From Uranotaenia lowii (Eukaryota > Arthropoda > Insecta > Diptera > Culicidae), in assembly GCF_029784155.1 (NCBI RefSeq), contig NC_073692.1, positions 22,406,444 through 22,470,443 of the forward strand: a stretch of DNA of 64,000 nucleotides. Reading direction: 5' to 3'. The position numbers and the translations under genes were made by a program. The notes under the pieces were generated by a model. It had not been told where the DNA came from. It did no database searches and saw nothing but the letters and a program-made list of their open reading frames with translations. Within the stretch, counting starts at the first letter, position 1; every line of letters begins with the position of its first letter. Shown one piece after another: positions 1-12,938 of this stretch.

Positions 1-189
1 TCAGCTTTTGGCAAAATTTTTTAAAATGCATTTTTTTAACGTTTTCATCTAGTTTTTCACGTTTCAGCCCGTTAGGGAATAGGCTTTTCAAGTGTCTGAA
101 CACGAAACAATAATGTAACCTCCATATTATAGCTATTTTCTATGGTTAAATAACCGTTTTCCTTAAGGTGGCCATTATGCCCCCATCTC

Positions 190-1620
190 CCCTAGTAAAG
201 TTTAAAATTACAAGCTCAGAATAGTTTGTCACTTTCGATTGAAATATTGGGTCAAAGAAAAAACAGTAGTTTAAAACTATGTTTTTCTTATTAAAAATTT
301 AGATTTGAGGGCTTATGTGTCAAGAACACAAAAATTTAGAATTAAAATCAAAGGTAGTTTTGTTAAAAATATTTCTAAAATTTTAATAGTTTGACTATAA
401 AATTCGGCAAGTTTATTGAAAAATTGAAAAACTGCACTTGAACTTCGGTAGATTTATTTGAAAATTAAAACAAAATAAAAACATGAACAATAAAAGTTTT
501 TTTAAACGTTTAAGAAGGTTTTTTTAATAAACACGTTTCATCATAACATTTATAGAATTTAATTGATAACTTAAGGCAACAGCATTTTGGTGCTTATTTT
601 TTTAATGATTGATTTGGCAGATTTAAGCGTCCTGAACTCGAATCTTTAGTCAAATTTGGTCGCACACATTTAGTTTTGGAGATAAGGAAATTTAAATGTT
701 TCAGTTTTAAGTGAAATCAATCATTGATAACTGATTACTAAAAATACCTTCATTTTTGAAGGTTTTGATTATGATTCTGTTTATCATACTCCATCCAATG
801 AAAGAATAATATCATGATGAAAAAGATGCATGATCTAAAAAAGTAAAATTCGAGAGTTTAAAAAAAGGATAGATATCATTACTTGAGGAAAGTCTTGAGG
901 AAAGTTGATAATTTATTTGAAACTTTTATTTTTAAATAATATGTTTCTAATTATAATAAAAAGTGCAGAAATTTCTCTAATGCTTTTTATTTATTCTGTT
1001 GATTGATAGAAATATTGCATATTAAGATTCAGGGTATCCCAATTAGTCGAAATTACCTTTCAAATGCATGTCACCTCAGAAAAATGCAAATTTTGTAGCC
1101 TTGTGAAAATTATTAAAACCTATTGTGTTGAGCATTTAGAAGAAAAATAAATCTCAGATAAAATTTAATCTAAAATTGGTTTCTTGAAGAATATTGCATA
1201 TCAGCATAACATTTATAATGACATATACAATTTTTTTAAATAAAAAAATGGTTCGTTTCAAACTCTGTTCTTATTTAGTTACGTTCTGAATACGAGGTTG
1301 GGTTTTTGAATGTCAAGTTTCGAGTTCCAATAAAAAGGATTGATATAATTGCAAGTTGAAATTTAGAATCAATGCTGGTTTCAATTCGTGAAAGTCGAAA
1401 GGTCTCGTAGATTGAAATGTATCAAGCCAAAGGTGTTTGACCGAATTCCGCCGGAGGCGAGAAAAATTTCTGACTTGCTTATTAACACTTATTTCCAAAT
1501 ACATTTTAAGATCAAGTAATTTTTCGTTACTACGGGAAAAATTTTACTTGGAAAAAATCTTCATGGGGGGGGGGGGGGGGGTTAAACCCCTAAAACCTCC
1601 CCCCCGTTCGCACGGCTTTG
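190..1620 (+). mobile_element. hAT-like non-autonomous element, copy A (left part missing)
   Basis: This AT-rich stretch matches, in opposite orientation, the element at 10215-12301. For example, the block around 200-330 corresponds to the reverse complement of about 11720-11850. The right terminus is a run of Gs, then a C-rich block and GTTCGCACGGCTTTG, which mirrors the left terminus of the other copy. The left 400 bp or so of the family is not recognisable here, so the start is approximate. No long coding frame is present, so it is a non-autonomous or decayed copy. Confidence 0.7.
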
Positions 1621-3452
1621 TAAACAGTACATTTCATAATTCATTAGAAATGCAATGCAAGCGCATCGTTGCTTCAACTTTTTACTTTGATGATGTTTTA
1701 AGTTTTTTTTTTCTTTTAAATTAAGATCAATTATCATATTATTATCTCACGAAATATGAAGTTTTAATCTAAGGTACAGAAATTCTACGAAAATCGAACC
1801 TTTTCTGCTTCCACTATTAATATGAACAAGAATCAACGCCGTGCCTATTTTCGAAATTTGACAGAATGAATGTTAGAAAATAAATCTAAAATGGGATAAA
1901 TTCTTGAAAAGTTCTATCGGTTGAATCAAACTATACACGAGGTACAATATTTAAGGCTTGAACTGAAAAATTAGATTTTCATAGAACATTGGACGGTTGG
2001 TGAGAACAACATTTTTTCCACTAATCCATCAATAAATTTTTGTCAAAAATTTTCGCGAACAGGAAGGATAGAATTAATGATTGTTTCGAGTTTCAAAAGC
2101 ATTACCAGTTTATAGATAGAAATATGATTTCAAAACGTCATTTGTCCTAATTTAAAAAAAAATGTATTTTTGGTGTAATACTGAAATTTTGTACTTCGCA
2201 AAACTTTTGATCGAGACGATAAAATTTTCAAAAATTTCACTAATCTTCGTTTCATTTTTCAAAAATCATCCAGAAAATTTTAATATTTTGCTGGAATATA
2301 TCCTGAAATATTGGGATTTTATTGGTAAAAGTCGAACACACACATTTTAAAACTTCGAATATCTTGTAGAAATAGTGGATCCATCGTTCGGAGATAAAAT
2401 TGAAAAAAAACTCATCATTTTAAAATGTCATGGAAATTCAAAATTGAGGTACAGTGTGCTTGCATTTTATTTTTATGAACGGTTATGAATGCATTTAGCT
2501 ATTAAAATTAGGGGTTTCAAAGTCACTAAAATGACCATCCATGATTTTGCAGAATTTTTAAGAAACGATTACTTGAGTAAATTTGAACTTCTTGGTTTGG
2601 GTTGGGGAAATTTATTATTTTGAACTGAAAAATCAACATCATTTTACATTCTTCTCTGGAACTGAGCCTGCTTAAGGTTTTGGTGCTAATGAGTTCTGAG
2701 CCAAAACGAAGCTTTTTGGACTCCAGCGTTTGAGAAATTCATAAATGACCTGAAATTGACTCAGTCTAATAAATAAGGCTTCAAAACTTGCTTTGGCAAA
2801 AGTAAAATAAATATTTCGTTTTACATGAATGTTTATTAAAAAATGTCTTATGAACATGTTGTTGCAAAGATAGAACTTTGGTGCCATCAACAATGTTTAT
2901 TAAAATTTAATGATCAAAAACTTCTCTAAGGTCCTCTTTGTGATTGAATGATAAATGAAAAAAAGAGAAACAATCTCACTTTTAGGTGAATTGATTAGAA
3001 AAAATTGCTAAAAATCTTGCATATTTTAAAATTATGAAACATTGTAGAATACATCATCAAGCTATTTGAACATTTATTTAAGGATTTTAAAAAGTTACCG
3101 ATTTCACGATCAAATGATCTCTAATTAGTATTATTATATTATTGTGTAAGGGACACCTCTCTTAGATGGGAGGGACTCAAAACTTCACTGGAACTATCAT
3201 TTACTCTAAAAACTACTGCATGTCAAATTTCACATCAATATGTCTTGTAGTTTTTAAGATCTTAAATAACACAGTTAATAATTCTATCTATTTTTCAAGA
3301 GATTTAAGCGATTTTTACTTAATTTCAAACAACGATTAACACTTGAAACAAAAATATACGTCCATTTTTTCCAACATTGTGAAGACCAACATGAACTTTC
3401 AAACTCAATCAATGATAAAATTAACGACTTATTGCATTTGGAGTTAGCGTAG
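1621..3452. other. AT-rich sequence without recognisable genes
   Basis: About 1.8 kb of AT-rich DNA. The open frames here are short, lack coding-like composition and match nothing I recognise. I see no TIR, tandem array or splice-flanked exon. It is probably intronic or intergenic sequence, or strongly decayed repeats. Confidence 0.5.
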
Positions 3453-4447
3453 CTCTAAAAGGATTGTATCCCATTTACCCGAAAACCATTGCCCAGAATG
3501 AATTTTTCCCAGAATGACGAATACCCGAAATCAAACCCCAGAATGAACCATTTCCCAGAAAAAAATTCCCCAGAATGCACCATTTACCAAAATTTTTTTC
3601 CCCAGAATGGACCATTTCCCAGAATTTTTTTCCCCAGATTGGAACATTTACCAGAATGGCACAAATCCCAGATTTTTTCCCCTAGTATTTTTATTTTTAT
3701 TTCATTTTATTTTTTTTTAATGAATTCTTGAATATTTCATATGATTCGAAATTAATTTTTTCAAAATGATTTTTTAAATGAAACTTTGAAATTTTCCAAC
3801 TAAATTTATTTTAGAACCAATATTGTGCTTTGTTTATGGTTTGGGTACTTTAGTTGATTCAATGCTTACCATGGTCCTTTAAAAACCGTTTTGGTATCCG
3901 ACTCCTCACGCTGCGCGTTCGAACTTGAAAGACGTTTTGTCCTTCACGCTGTCGCGTGGCGGACGGGGCTAAGGGATCACCCCTAGCTTTCACGCAGACC
4001 TAGGAAGCCCCGGCAGACCTACCCAATGTCTTAGGGCCGCCGCTTCCGACGGCGGGTCGGCGGCCTCCTCGGATTTGGGAGCTTCGGCGGCTTTGTGCCG
4101 CCTCAGCCCCTTCATCCTCGTTGGTTGCGGCCTTGCCGCAAAAGGATAAAGTTATGAAACCCCATTTTTTTTTTGTAACAATTCCTTTTTTTTTAAATAA
4201 TTTCTAGTAAGGATAAATGTTTTCAATTTTCTGGGAAATGTTCCTTCTGGCGAAAAAATTTCTGGTACATGGTTCATTCTGGTGAAAAAATTTCTGGGAA
4301 ATGGTACATTCTGGCGAAAATTTTTCTGGGGAATGGATCGTCTGGGGAAAAAAATTCTGGGGAATGGTTCTTTCAGGCGATTGGAATTCTGGGGATTTTT
4401 CATTCTGGGCAATGGTTTTCGGGTAAATGGAGTACAACCCTCTAAAA
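3453..4447. repeat. Large inverted repeat (foldback) built from CCAGAATG motifs
   Basis: The left arm (about 3453-3680) consists of reiterated CCCAGAATG...CCATTTCCCAGAA motifs. The right arm (about 4210-4447) is the inverted version, with the same leader reading CCATTTACCCGAAAACCATT on the left and its complement on the right. The arms are about 230 bp, with internal 20-30 bp tandem structure. The loop of about 530 bp holds an unusual GC-rich island. Boundaries are approximate and I found no clear target duplication. Confidence 0.75.
3893..4146. other. GC-rich island inside the foldback loop
   Basis: About 250 bp of clearly GC-rich sequence, with many CG dinucleotides and GCCGCC-type words, sits in DNA that is otherwise strongly AT-rich. 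Short open frames exist on both strands but I recognise no product. It looks like a fragment of a GC-rich mobile element or LINE 5' region captured in the foldback loop. That origin is inference. Confidence 0.5.
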
Positions 4448-5821
4448 GAACCAGTTTTAAACACAAATCGTCTGATAACTTCAAAACAAAAACAAATTTT
4501 GGTAATCTATTTTCCACAAAAGATGCGCATGATGAATATCTTAAATCTTGCTGAACAAAATATAACTCTGAAAAGATATGAGGAAAAAAACAAAAAAACA
4601 AATTTATAAAAAAAAATTGCCTTTAATTTTTGCTTCATGAGATTGATGTTTGTAATCTTCGACAAAGTTTCTAGAAAAATTGAGTACTACCATATTTTAG
4701 AACAATATTGGTCTCTATTTTATCACAGCGTGGTCTTGGAGGTAGCGCCAGCAGGTGATTCCGGTTCAGCTTGCTTCGATTGTGAAAATCGGTTCGGTTT
4801 AAGTAATATTGATTTCACAATATAATGGTGCTCAAAATTTAGGGGCCGCACGCAAGATGAAAGTGGGAAGAAAAAAAGGTTCTTCAAGTGTCAAAGAAAG
4901 CAGGGGAGCGAAGATTGTTTAAGCAAAATTTAATTTAGAGAAAAAGAATCTTTATTGGGTTAAGTGTTAAATCTAAAAGATGAAAAGCGAAAATGAGGGG
5001 AGTGAGGGGATTCATCGATATTTTGGTGTTGTTGAAATCAATAAAATACTCAAGTAAAAAAATGCTGAAGGGTAGAGAATAAGGTTAATTTTTCAAGTAC
5101 ACAAAGAGAAGTAGCTTGAGCAGATGAAAAATAGTTTTGCCTTTTTATTAGGTAAGGTAAGTTGGTATGGTAACAAGGTAAGATGTTAATTTGTAAGTGA
5201 AAATTCAACATTCATATTTATTTATTAAAGAATGATCGATCATCTGCAAACTGGCCAGGTATATACACGGATGCCGGAATACCTGTGGTAAATTTATAAA
5301 ATTATTCATTTTATAAATTTTTGACCAGTTAGGGAGTTGATCGAAACATTCATCCAGTATATACTCAAACAGTGACACGACATACATTCATCCACAATAG
5401 TTTACACGAAGCCATGGTGCCGGGTATGTCATATACTGCATTTTAGATATGCAGAATCTTTAGTCTAAGAAATGCAGAGGTGCACATACTTTGGTAAAAC
5501 TGCGGTGAATCCGTGCACCCACATATTGGCCTCTATCTTATCACTGTTAGAAAATTATTTTTATATCTCAGAAATTTTTATGATAACTCTATAGTTATTT
5601 CATTCTAAATAATCGCATTTAGTCGTTGTAAAAGTTTGTCCAGGACATCAAATGCATCAAACTTAAGGGAAAGACGCAAATAATTGTTTTACGCTAAATT
5701 TAATTTGTGGAAACATTTTAAAATCAAGCTGAAGAGAATATATCCGAAAAAAATCCGACCACTTTCAACAAAATCCGGGCAACTAGGCCGGACCGGTTTG
5801 TATTCCAAAATTTGAATCGAA
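4448..5821. other. AT-rich sequence without recognisable genes
   Basis: No coding frame, RNA gene or TIR pair was recognised. The last 70 bases before the gap (about 5755-5820) contain CCGGGCAAC/GGCCGGACCGG words. Similar words occur near 12450-12560 and, more weakly, near 10025-10140, suggesting a decayed repeat family shared by these places. Confidence 0.45.
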
Positions 5822-6321
5822 NNNNNNNNNNNNNNNNNNNNNNNNNNNNNNNNNNNNNNNNNNNNNNNNNNNNNNNNNNNNNNNNNNNNNNNNNNNNNNN
5901 NNNNNNNNNNNNNNNNNNNNNNNNNNNNNNNNNNNNNNNNNNNNNNNNNNNNNNNNNNNNNNNNNNNNNNNNNNNNNNNNNNNNNNNNNNNNNNNNNNNN
6001 NNNNNNNNNNNNNNNNNNNNNNNNNNNNNNNNNNNNNNNNNNNNNNNNNNNNNNNNNNNNNNNNNNNNNNNNNNNNNNNNNNNNNNNNNNNNNNNNNNNN
6101 NNNNNNNNNNNNNNNNNNNNNNNNNNNNNNNNNNNNNNNNNNNNNNNNNNNNNNNNNNNNNNNNNNNNNNNNNNNNNNNNNNNNNNNNNNNNNNNNNNNN
6201 NNNNNNNNNNNNNNNNNNNNNNNNNNNNNNNNNNNNNNNNNNNNNNNNNNNNNNNNNNNNNNNNNNNNNNNNNNNNNNNNNNNNNNNNNNNNNNNNNNNN
6301 NNNNNNNNNNNNNNNNNNNNN
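5822..6321. other. Assembly gap (500 N)
   Basis: Exactly 500 Ns, a conventional placeholder for a gap of unknown size. It directly abuts the 9-bp satellite array, so missing satellite copies are the likely cause. Confidence 0.99.
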
Positions 6322-8000
6322 TCATTTTTGTCATTTTTGTCATTTTTGTCATTTTTGTCATTTTTGTCATTTTTGTCATTTTTGTCATTTTTGTCATTTT
6401 TGTCATTTTTGTCATTTTTGTCATTTTTGTCATTTTTTGCCATTTTTGTCATTTTTGTCATTTTTGTCATTTTTGTCTTTTTTGACATTTTTGTCATTTT
6501 TGTCATTTATGTCATTTTTGTCATTTTTGTCATTTTTGTCATTTTTGTCATTTTTGTCATTTTTGTCATTTTTGTCATTTTTGTCATTTTTGTCATTTTT
6601 GTCATTTTTGTCATTTTTGTCATTTTTGTCATTTTTGTCATTTTTGTCATTTTTGTCATTTTTGTCATTTTTGTCATTTTTGTCATTTTTGTCATTTTTG
6701 TCATTTTTGTTATTTTTGTCATTTTTGTCATTTTTGTCATGTTCGTCATTTTTGTTATTTTTGTCATTTTTGTCATTTTTGTCACTTTTGTCATTTTTGT
6801 TATTTTTGTCATTTTTGTCATTTTTGTCATTTTTGTCATTTTTGTCATTTTTGTCATTTTTGTCATTTTTGTCATTTTTGTCATTTTTGTCATTTTTGTC
6901 ATTTTTGTCATTTTTGTCATTTTTGTCATTTTTGTCATTTTTGTCATTTTTGTCATTTTTGTCATTTTTGTCATTTTTGTCATTTTTGTCATTTTTGTCA
7001 TTTTTGTCATTTTTGTCATTTTTGTCATTTTTGTCATTTTTGTCATTTTTGTCATTTTTGTCATTTTTGTCATTTTTGTCATTTTTGTCATTTTTGTCAT
7101 TTTTGTCATTTTTGTCATTTTTGTCATTTTTGTCATTTTTGTCATTTTTGTCATTTTTGTCATTTTTGTCATTTTTGTCATTTTTGTCATTTTTGTCATT
7201 TTTGTCATTTTTGTCATTTTTGTCATTTTTGTCATTTTTGTCATTTTTGTCATTTTTGTCATTTTTGTCATTTTTGTCATTTTTGTCATTTTTGTCATTT
7301 TTGTCATTTTTGTCATTTTTGTCATTTTTGTCATTTTTGTCATTTTTGTCATTTTTGTCATTTTTGTCATTTTTGTCATTTTTGTCATTTTTGTCATTTT
7401 TGTCATTTTTGTCATTTTTGTCATTTTTGTCATTTTTGTCATTTTTGTCATTTTTGTCATTTTTGTCATTTTTGTCATTTTTGTCATTTTTGTCATTTTT
7501 GTCATTTTTGTCATTTTTGTCATTTTTGTCATTTTTGTCATTTTTGTCATTTTTGTCATTTTTGTCATTTTTGTCATTTTTGTCATTTTTGTCATTTTTG
7601 TCATTTTTGTCATTTTTGTCATTTTTGTCATTTTTGTCATTTTTGTCATTTTTGTCATTTTTGTCATTTTTGTCATTTTTGTCATTTTTGTCATTTTTGT
7701 CATTTTTGTCATTTTTGTCATTTTTGTCATTTTTGTCATTTTTGTCATTTTTGTCATTTTTGTCATTTTTGTCATTTTTGTCATTTTTGTCATTTTTGTC
7801 ATTTTTGTCATTTTTGTCATTTTTGTCATTTTTGTCATTTTTGTCATTTTTGTCATTTTTGTCATTTTTGTCATTTTTGTCATTTTTGTCGTTTTTGTCA
7901 TTTTTGTCATTTTTGTCATTTTTGTCATTTTTGTCATTTTTGTCATTTTTGTCATTTTTGTCATTTTTGTCATTTTTGTCATTTTTGTTGGTTTGCTTTT
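6322..8000 (+). repeat. 9-bp satellite array 1, (TCATTTTTG)n
   Basis: About 185 head-to-tail copies of TCATTTTTG. Most units are identical. The variants are scattered single substitutions near the gap side (about 6430-6800) and one GTT unit near 7890. Almost no length-changing indels occur, so the period stays in register for more than 1.5 kb. The array starts at the gap, so its true length is unknown. Beyond 8000 the sequence decays into degenerate TTTTGTCA-like words to about 8180. Five of the six frames are open by arithmetic, which makes long meaningless reading frames. Confidence 0.98.
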
Positions 8001-10214
8001 TCTGTAAGTTTCTCCAATATTTTTACCTTTTGACATTTTTTTCATAAATTTTGCAATTTTCTTCAAATTGAACCATTTTGTCAATTATGTAAATTTTGTT
8101 AAACTGGCCAATTAGTGTCATTGTTTGAAAAAAAAATTTAAATTTGTAAATTTCATCATACTTGGCATTTTTGTCAATTTGTCCATTATGTGATTTTTGA
8201 AGGTAAAAATTAAGATAAAAATCATGTTAGTTGTACAGTTCTTTCTGGAAGAAAGGCAAAAAAGGGCAGCAGCAGATAAAGTTTGCACTTTACATAACCA
8301 GGCCAACAATACCTGAACTTTGCTATTACTGAGTTCTGCATCAATTATCTATTACCAGCAATTCCATTTGAATCATTTCAGGAAGAATAGATTCCCAAAA
8401 CGATTCTAGCTCTTCCATTCGAATATCAGCAAAGCACCTGCACTGCACTGCAACTCTATCAAACCTTTCATGAAAGCTTCTGTCAAAATCAACAGGTAGC
8501 CATCAGGATGCTTCCGTCCATTTCATTGCTGCTGTGGGTGAAATGTTTCTTTTTCTAAATTTTAATAGCATCCTTTCCGGAATTGTGTAAATCTTGCGTC
8601 GCATCCTTTCCAATTTTACTGAGGTGTCCGTTCATAAATTGCGGTACAGGCTCACATTGATTTTAGTTTAAACGTGACTTCAAAGTTACAATCTTTCATC
8701 AAAGTTCAGGTACGTTGATTGTGGAAACACTCGTTTTCCTTGTACAAATCCTTCGAGTCCAAGCTGAAGTCAAAGTCATCACAACTTGACACTTTTTGCG
8801 CTTTTCATCTCTGTGGCTCTTCGCCTAACTTTTCACTGGAATCCATTAGTCAAAGATTTACAATGTGCATTGAAAGAGCGCTGAGGAGAAAAGCTGCCTT
8901 CATCCTTTTCTGACAACCTGATTCGGGACTTATGCCATGTCCTACTTTGGTTGTTGGTCAGTTGAATCGAAATTGAAAGTGTGATTGTTGTTTTATTATT
9001 TTCGCTTTATTGTTGTTTCTTCTGTTTTTCACAGTCTGACGGACACACAAAACACGACAAAATGCATTACTCGTGTTTTATTCTCTGATCCTTCCATTTC
9101 TTTTCTTGGCCTCCATGTGCGGATGGGATGGGATCCTTTTTCTTGAGCTTTCGTGAGCCGGTTGAAGAAATCTCGTCTTTTGGACAGACATCGTAAATAG
9201 GAGAAGGAATATGTTTTTGGAACGAAACAATCGGTCCGATCTGAAATGGTACAAATTTCTCGAGCTGGATCTGGTTTCGGGTTTTAACTTTTCCACTTGA
9301 GAAGGGGCAGCCATTTGATCAGAAGAACTCAACAAACCACACCGACCGGAGAAGTAACCAGGAGTTGAAGGTAGAAGAGGAAATCGCTCTCGATACGACT
9401 TTTTATGACTCCACCAATACAATATCATGGTATCCGGGCATTGGAAAGGTGCCGGCAAAACGCTAAAAAGAGTGACAGCGCACAGAAGCCAGCGGGAGCT
9501 AGAAAACTAATTAAATGGGCTTCCTTTTTAAATTTCTTGTGCTTTTGTTCGATGACCTTTTTTATGTCTGTGCCCAAATGCTATGGATTTTTTTTATTTT
9601 GGTTTGAAGTTCCCTTTTTTGTGATTGCTCTCTTTTTCCTCCATTGATGGTGTGAATCCGATTCGGCCATAAAGGACAAATTTGTTGTCACTGCCTTCGC
9701 CAACCAGAAATTGTGAAAGCAGAAAGGGAGGTTTTATTATGCGCAATCTGTCCTCGGAATGAGATAATTATGTCAATTGGTCACAATTATCACTACTTAA
9801 TTAATTTTCCTGGCCAGGGAACGAAGCATCAAACGAAATTATTTTACCAAAAATTACTAGAAATTAAAAATGATTCCTGAAATAATCGCTTTCATGTTTA
9901 TATAAAAGTGAAAACGAGTGAATTATTGAGAATGACTCTGTTAAGGTTGCAATTGGATTTCAAAGAAAAAACCTTCCTTCCTCACTTCTGAATGTTTACA
10001 TAATGTTACCAAAATTTTTCGATTACGTATCCGGGCCAGGCAAATCCAGTCTATTTCATTTTAAAACCTGGCATAATCCAGGCATTTGATTTCGAAATTC
10101 TGAACTCAAAAACCGGGCTATAACCGTCCGAATTTGGTCTAAATTCAGGAATTATTTTAACAACAACCAAGAAGAAAAAATCTTCAACCTTTTTTTTCAT
10201 CGAAACATCAGCAG
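8001..10214. other. Satellite decay tail and unique non-coding sequence
   Basis: The first 180 bp is degenerate satellite. From about 8300 to 9750 the base composition is more balanced and looks like unique genomic DNA, possibly intron of the minus-strand gene. I could not define an exon with both splice sites and a coding-like frame. Two frames, of 64 codons (8719-8913, plus) and 126 codons (9078-9458, minus), lack recognisable features. Around 10025-10140 there are CCGGGC-type repeat words that continue after the hAT insertion. Confidence 0.5.
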
Positions 10215-12301
10215 CAAGGCCGTGCGAACAGGGGGGGTTTTAGGGGTTTAACCCCCCCCCCCCCCATGAAGATTTTTCCAAGTAAAATTTTCACCGTAGT
10301 AACGAAAAATAACTTGATTTTAAAATGTATTTGGAAATAAGTTTTAATAAGCAAGTCACAAATTTTTCACGCCTCCGACGGAATTCGGTCTTAAGACATC
10401 TTTGGCTTGATACTTTTCAATCTACGAGACTTTTCGACGTTCACGAATTGAAACCAACATTGATTCTAAATTTCAATTTGCAATTAAATCAATCTCTTTA
10501 TTGAAACTTAAAACTTGACATTCAAAAACACAACCTCGTATTTAGAACGTGACTAAATAAGAACAAAGTTTGAAACGAACCATTTTTTTATTTAAAAAAA
10601 TCGTATATATAATTTTAAATGTTATGCTGATTATGCAATATTCTTCAAGAACCGATTTCAGACTCAATTTATTTGAGAATTTTGTTCTTCTAAATGCTCA
10701 ACACAATAGAATTTAATAATTTTCACAAGGCTACAAAATTTACATTTTTCTGAGGTGACATGCATTTGAAAGGTAATTTCGACTAATTGGGATACCCTGC
10801 GAATCTAAATATGCAATATTTCTATCAGCTTTTGTTATTGAAATGACTTTTGAAAATAAATAAAAAGCATTAGAGAAATTTCTGCATTTTTTTTATTGAC
10901 TAGAAACATTTTATTTATAATTAAAAGTTTTAAATAAGTTATCAACTTTCCTCAAGACTTCAAGTAATTTTGAGTACTGCGAAAAAAGTTATAGAAGTCT
11001 TTACTTTTTTACTTGTCATCATTTATCATGTTTTTAAGAAGTTTTAATCCAAACTGAATTTTATATATTTTATGCAAAATTGTAATCTTTTTTCAGGTTT
11101 TAACAAATATGTTAACTTAAATCAAGTTTTATTACACTTTCTGCAGTAATGTCAAAAAATACTTGTAATGATATCTATCCTTTTTTAAACTGTTGAATTT
11201 TACTTTTTAAGATCATGCATCATTTTCATCATGACATTATTCCTTGATTGAATGGAGTATGATAAACAAAATCATAATCATATTTTTCAAAAATGAAGGT
11301 TTTTTAGTAATCAGTTATCAATGATTGATTTCACTTAAAACTGTAACATTTCAAATTTCCATATCTCCAAAACTAAATGTGTGCGACCAATTTGACTAAT
11401 GATTTGAGTTCAGGAAGCATGTACCAAATCAATCATTAGAAAAATAAGCACCAGAATGCTGTTGCCTTAAGTTATCAATTAAATTCTGTAAATGTTATGA
11501 TGAAACGTGTTTATTTAAAAAAAAACTCTTAAACGTTTTAAAAACTTATATTGTTCATGTTTTCATTTTGTTTTTATTTTCAAATAAATTTACCGAAGTT
11601 AAAGTGCAGTTTTTTTTCAATTTTCCAATAAACTTGCCGAATTTTATCGTCAAACGATTCAAATTTTAGAAATATTTTTAACAAAACTTTCTCTGTTTTT
11701 TATTCTGAATTTTTGTGTTCTTGACACATAAGCCCTCAAATCTAAATTTTTAATAAGAAAAACATAGTTTTAAACTACTGTTTTTTTTTTCTATGACCCA
11801 ATATTTCAATCGAAAGTGACAAAATACTCAGAGCTTGTAATTTTAAACTTTAGAACCTGCGATTAAAAATTTAAAAACTTTTCATTATTTTTCTTTTATA
11901 TAAAATCATGTTTTAAGAATCTACTAATCATTATTAGTTTTGCATCTGATTGGACATTTATTTTAGAATTTAAATTTGTTTGAAACTTTGTGTTTTGTAA
12001 ATGTTAATTTTATAATTGCTTAGAAATTCTGTTGAAACAAATTTCTAGTTCAAAATAATCAATAATTCGGAAAATCATTTTGAAAAAAATCATCAATGAC
12101 TTATCAAAAATTTAAAGCTTTCAGTGTGATATGTTGTGAAAATTTTGGTTTTTTTTTATCAGTCAAATTTTTTTTAAGTACATATCATGATTGAGAACGG
12201 TGTTAGAAATCCCTTACCTTTTTTATTGTTTATTTTTGTTATTATTTTTAGCTTAATTTGAACTTCGAAAACCCCCCCCCATGGGACGGGTCCTTCGTCT
12301 G
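10215..12301 (-). mobile_element. hAT-like non-autonomous element, copy B (2,087 bp)
   Basis: The element is bounded by a perfect 8-bp direct repeat, ATCAGCAG, at 10207-10214 and 12302-12309, the target duplication length expected of hAT transposons. It begins CAAGGCCGTGCGAAC, and its other end, read inward, begins CAGACGAAGGACCCGTCC. The copy at 32756 starts CAGGCCCGTGCGATGG, which suggests this end has lost part of its terminus. Runs of C lie next to both ends. The 2 kb interior is AT-rich without a transposase frame, so it would need a transposase from elsewhere. Orientation is set relative to copies A and C, which read the other way. Confidence 0.85.
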
Positions 12302-12938
12302 ATCAGCAGATTTAAAATCGTGTTGAAGACTTCAAGAAAACCGTTTAGGTATGGTATGACTATTTTGAGAGAAGTTGCTCGAACGTTTTCGTTTTTAGAC
12401 GCAAAAATTGAAAGTTATAACAATATTTTATTTTTGAGTTTTTATGTTGGATCCGGGCTTTATCCAGGCATTTTCCAACGAAATTTGGGCAACCGGACCG
12501 GATCGGACGTTTCCCAAATTTTGAATTGAATATCCGGCAAGTCCGGGGTAAACCAGGCAATCTAGCAAGCATAGTTTTAAAACAGTAAAACAATCATGAA
12601 AGGTCGGATTAACGGGCAATTGGGGGCCCAGGGATGCGGGGATAATAAGTTACATAAGTTCATTCTCAAGTTCATCAGTTCATCTTGAAAAAGAAATGAA
12701 AATTGGAATTTGGATATTGAATTGTTTTTAGAATATTCTTGCAACCGGGCCAGCCCATAGTCTCCTCTACTTCTCCACTTTCCTTGAAAAAAGCCGAGTT
12801 TTTCGAAAAATATCAGGGAAATTTGAAACGACAACCCAATAATAAAAAATATTTAATTGTTGAATTAAGAATATGTTTAAGATTCTTCTTTAGATTTGCA
12901 ATTTTTTCTAGAAATTAAAAAAAAATGCTTTGAATTTT
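12302..12938. other. Repeat-like sequence flanking the hAT copy
   Basis: The stretch around 12450-12560 contains CCGGGC, GGACCGGATCGG and CCGGCAAGTCCGGGG words resembling those at 5755-5820. It appears to be part of a decayed repeat into which the hAT copy inserted. No gene was seen. Confidence 0.4.

Noticed and set aside
9078..9458. A 126-codon minus-strand gene
   Set aside because: No start context, domain, splice sites or recognisable similarity. Composition alone is not enough.
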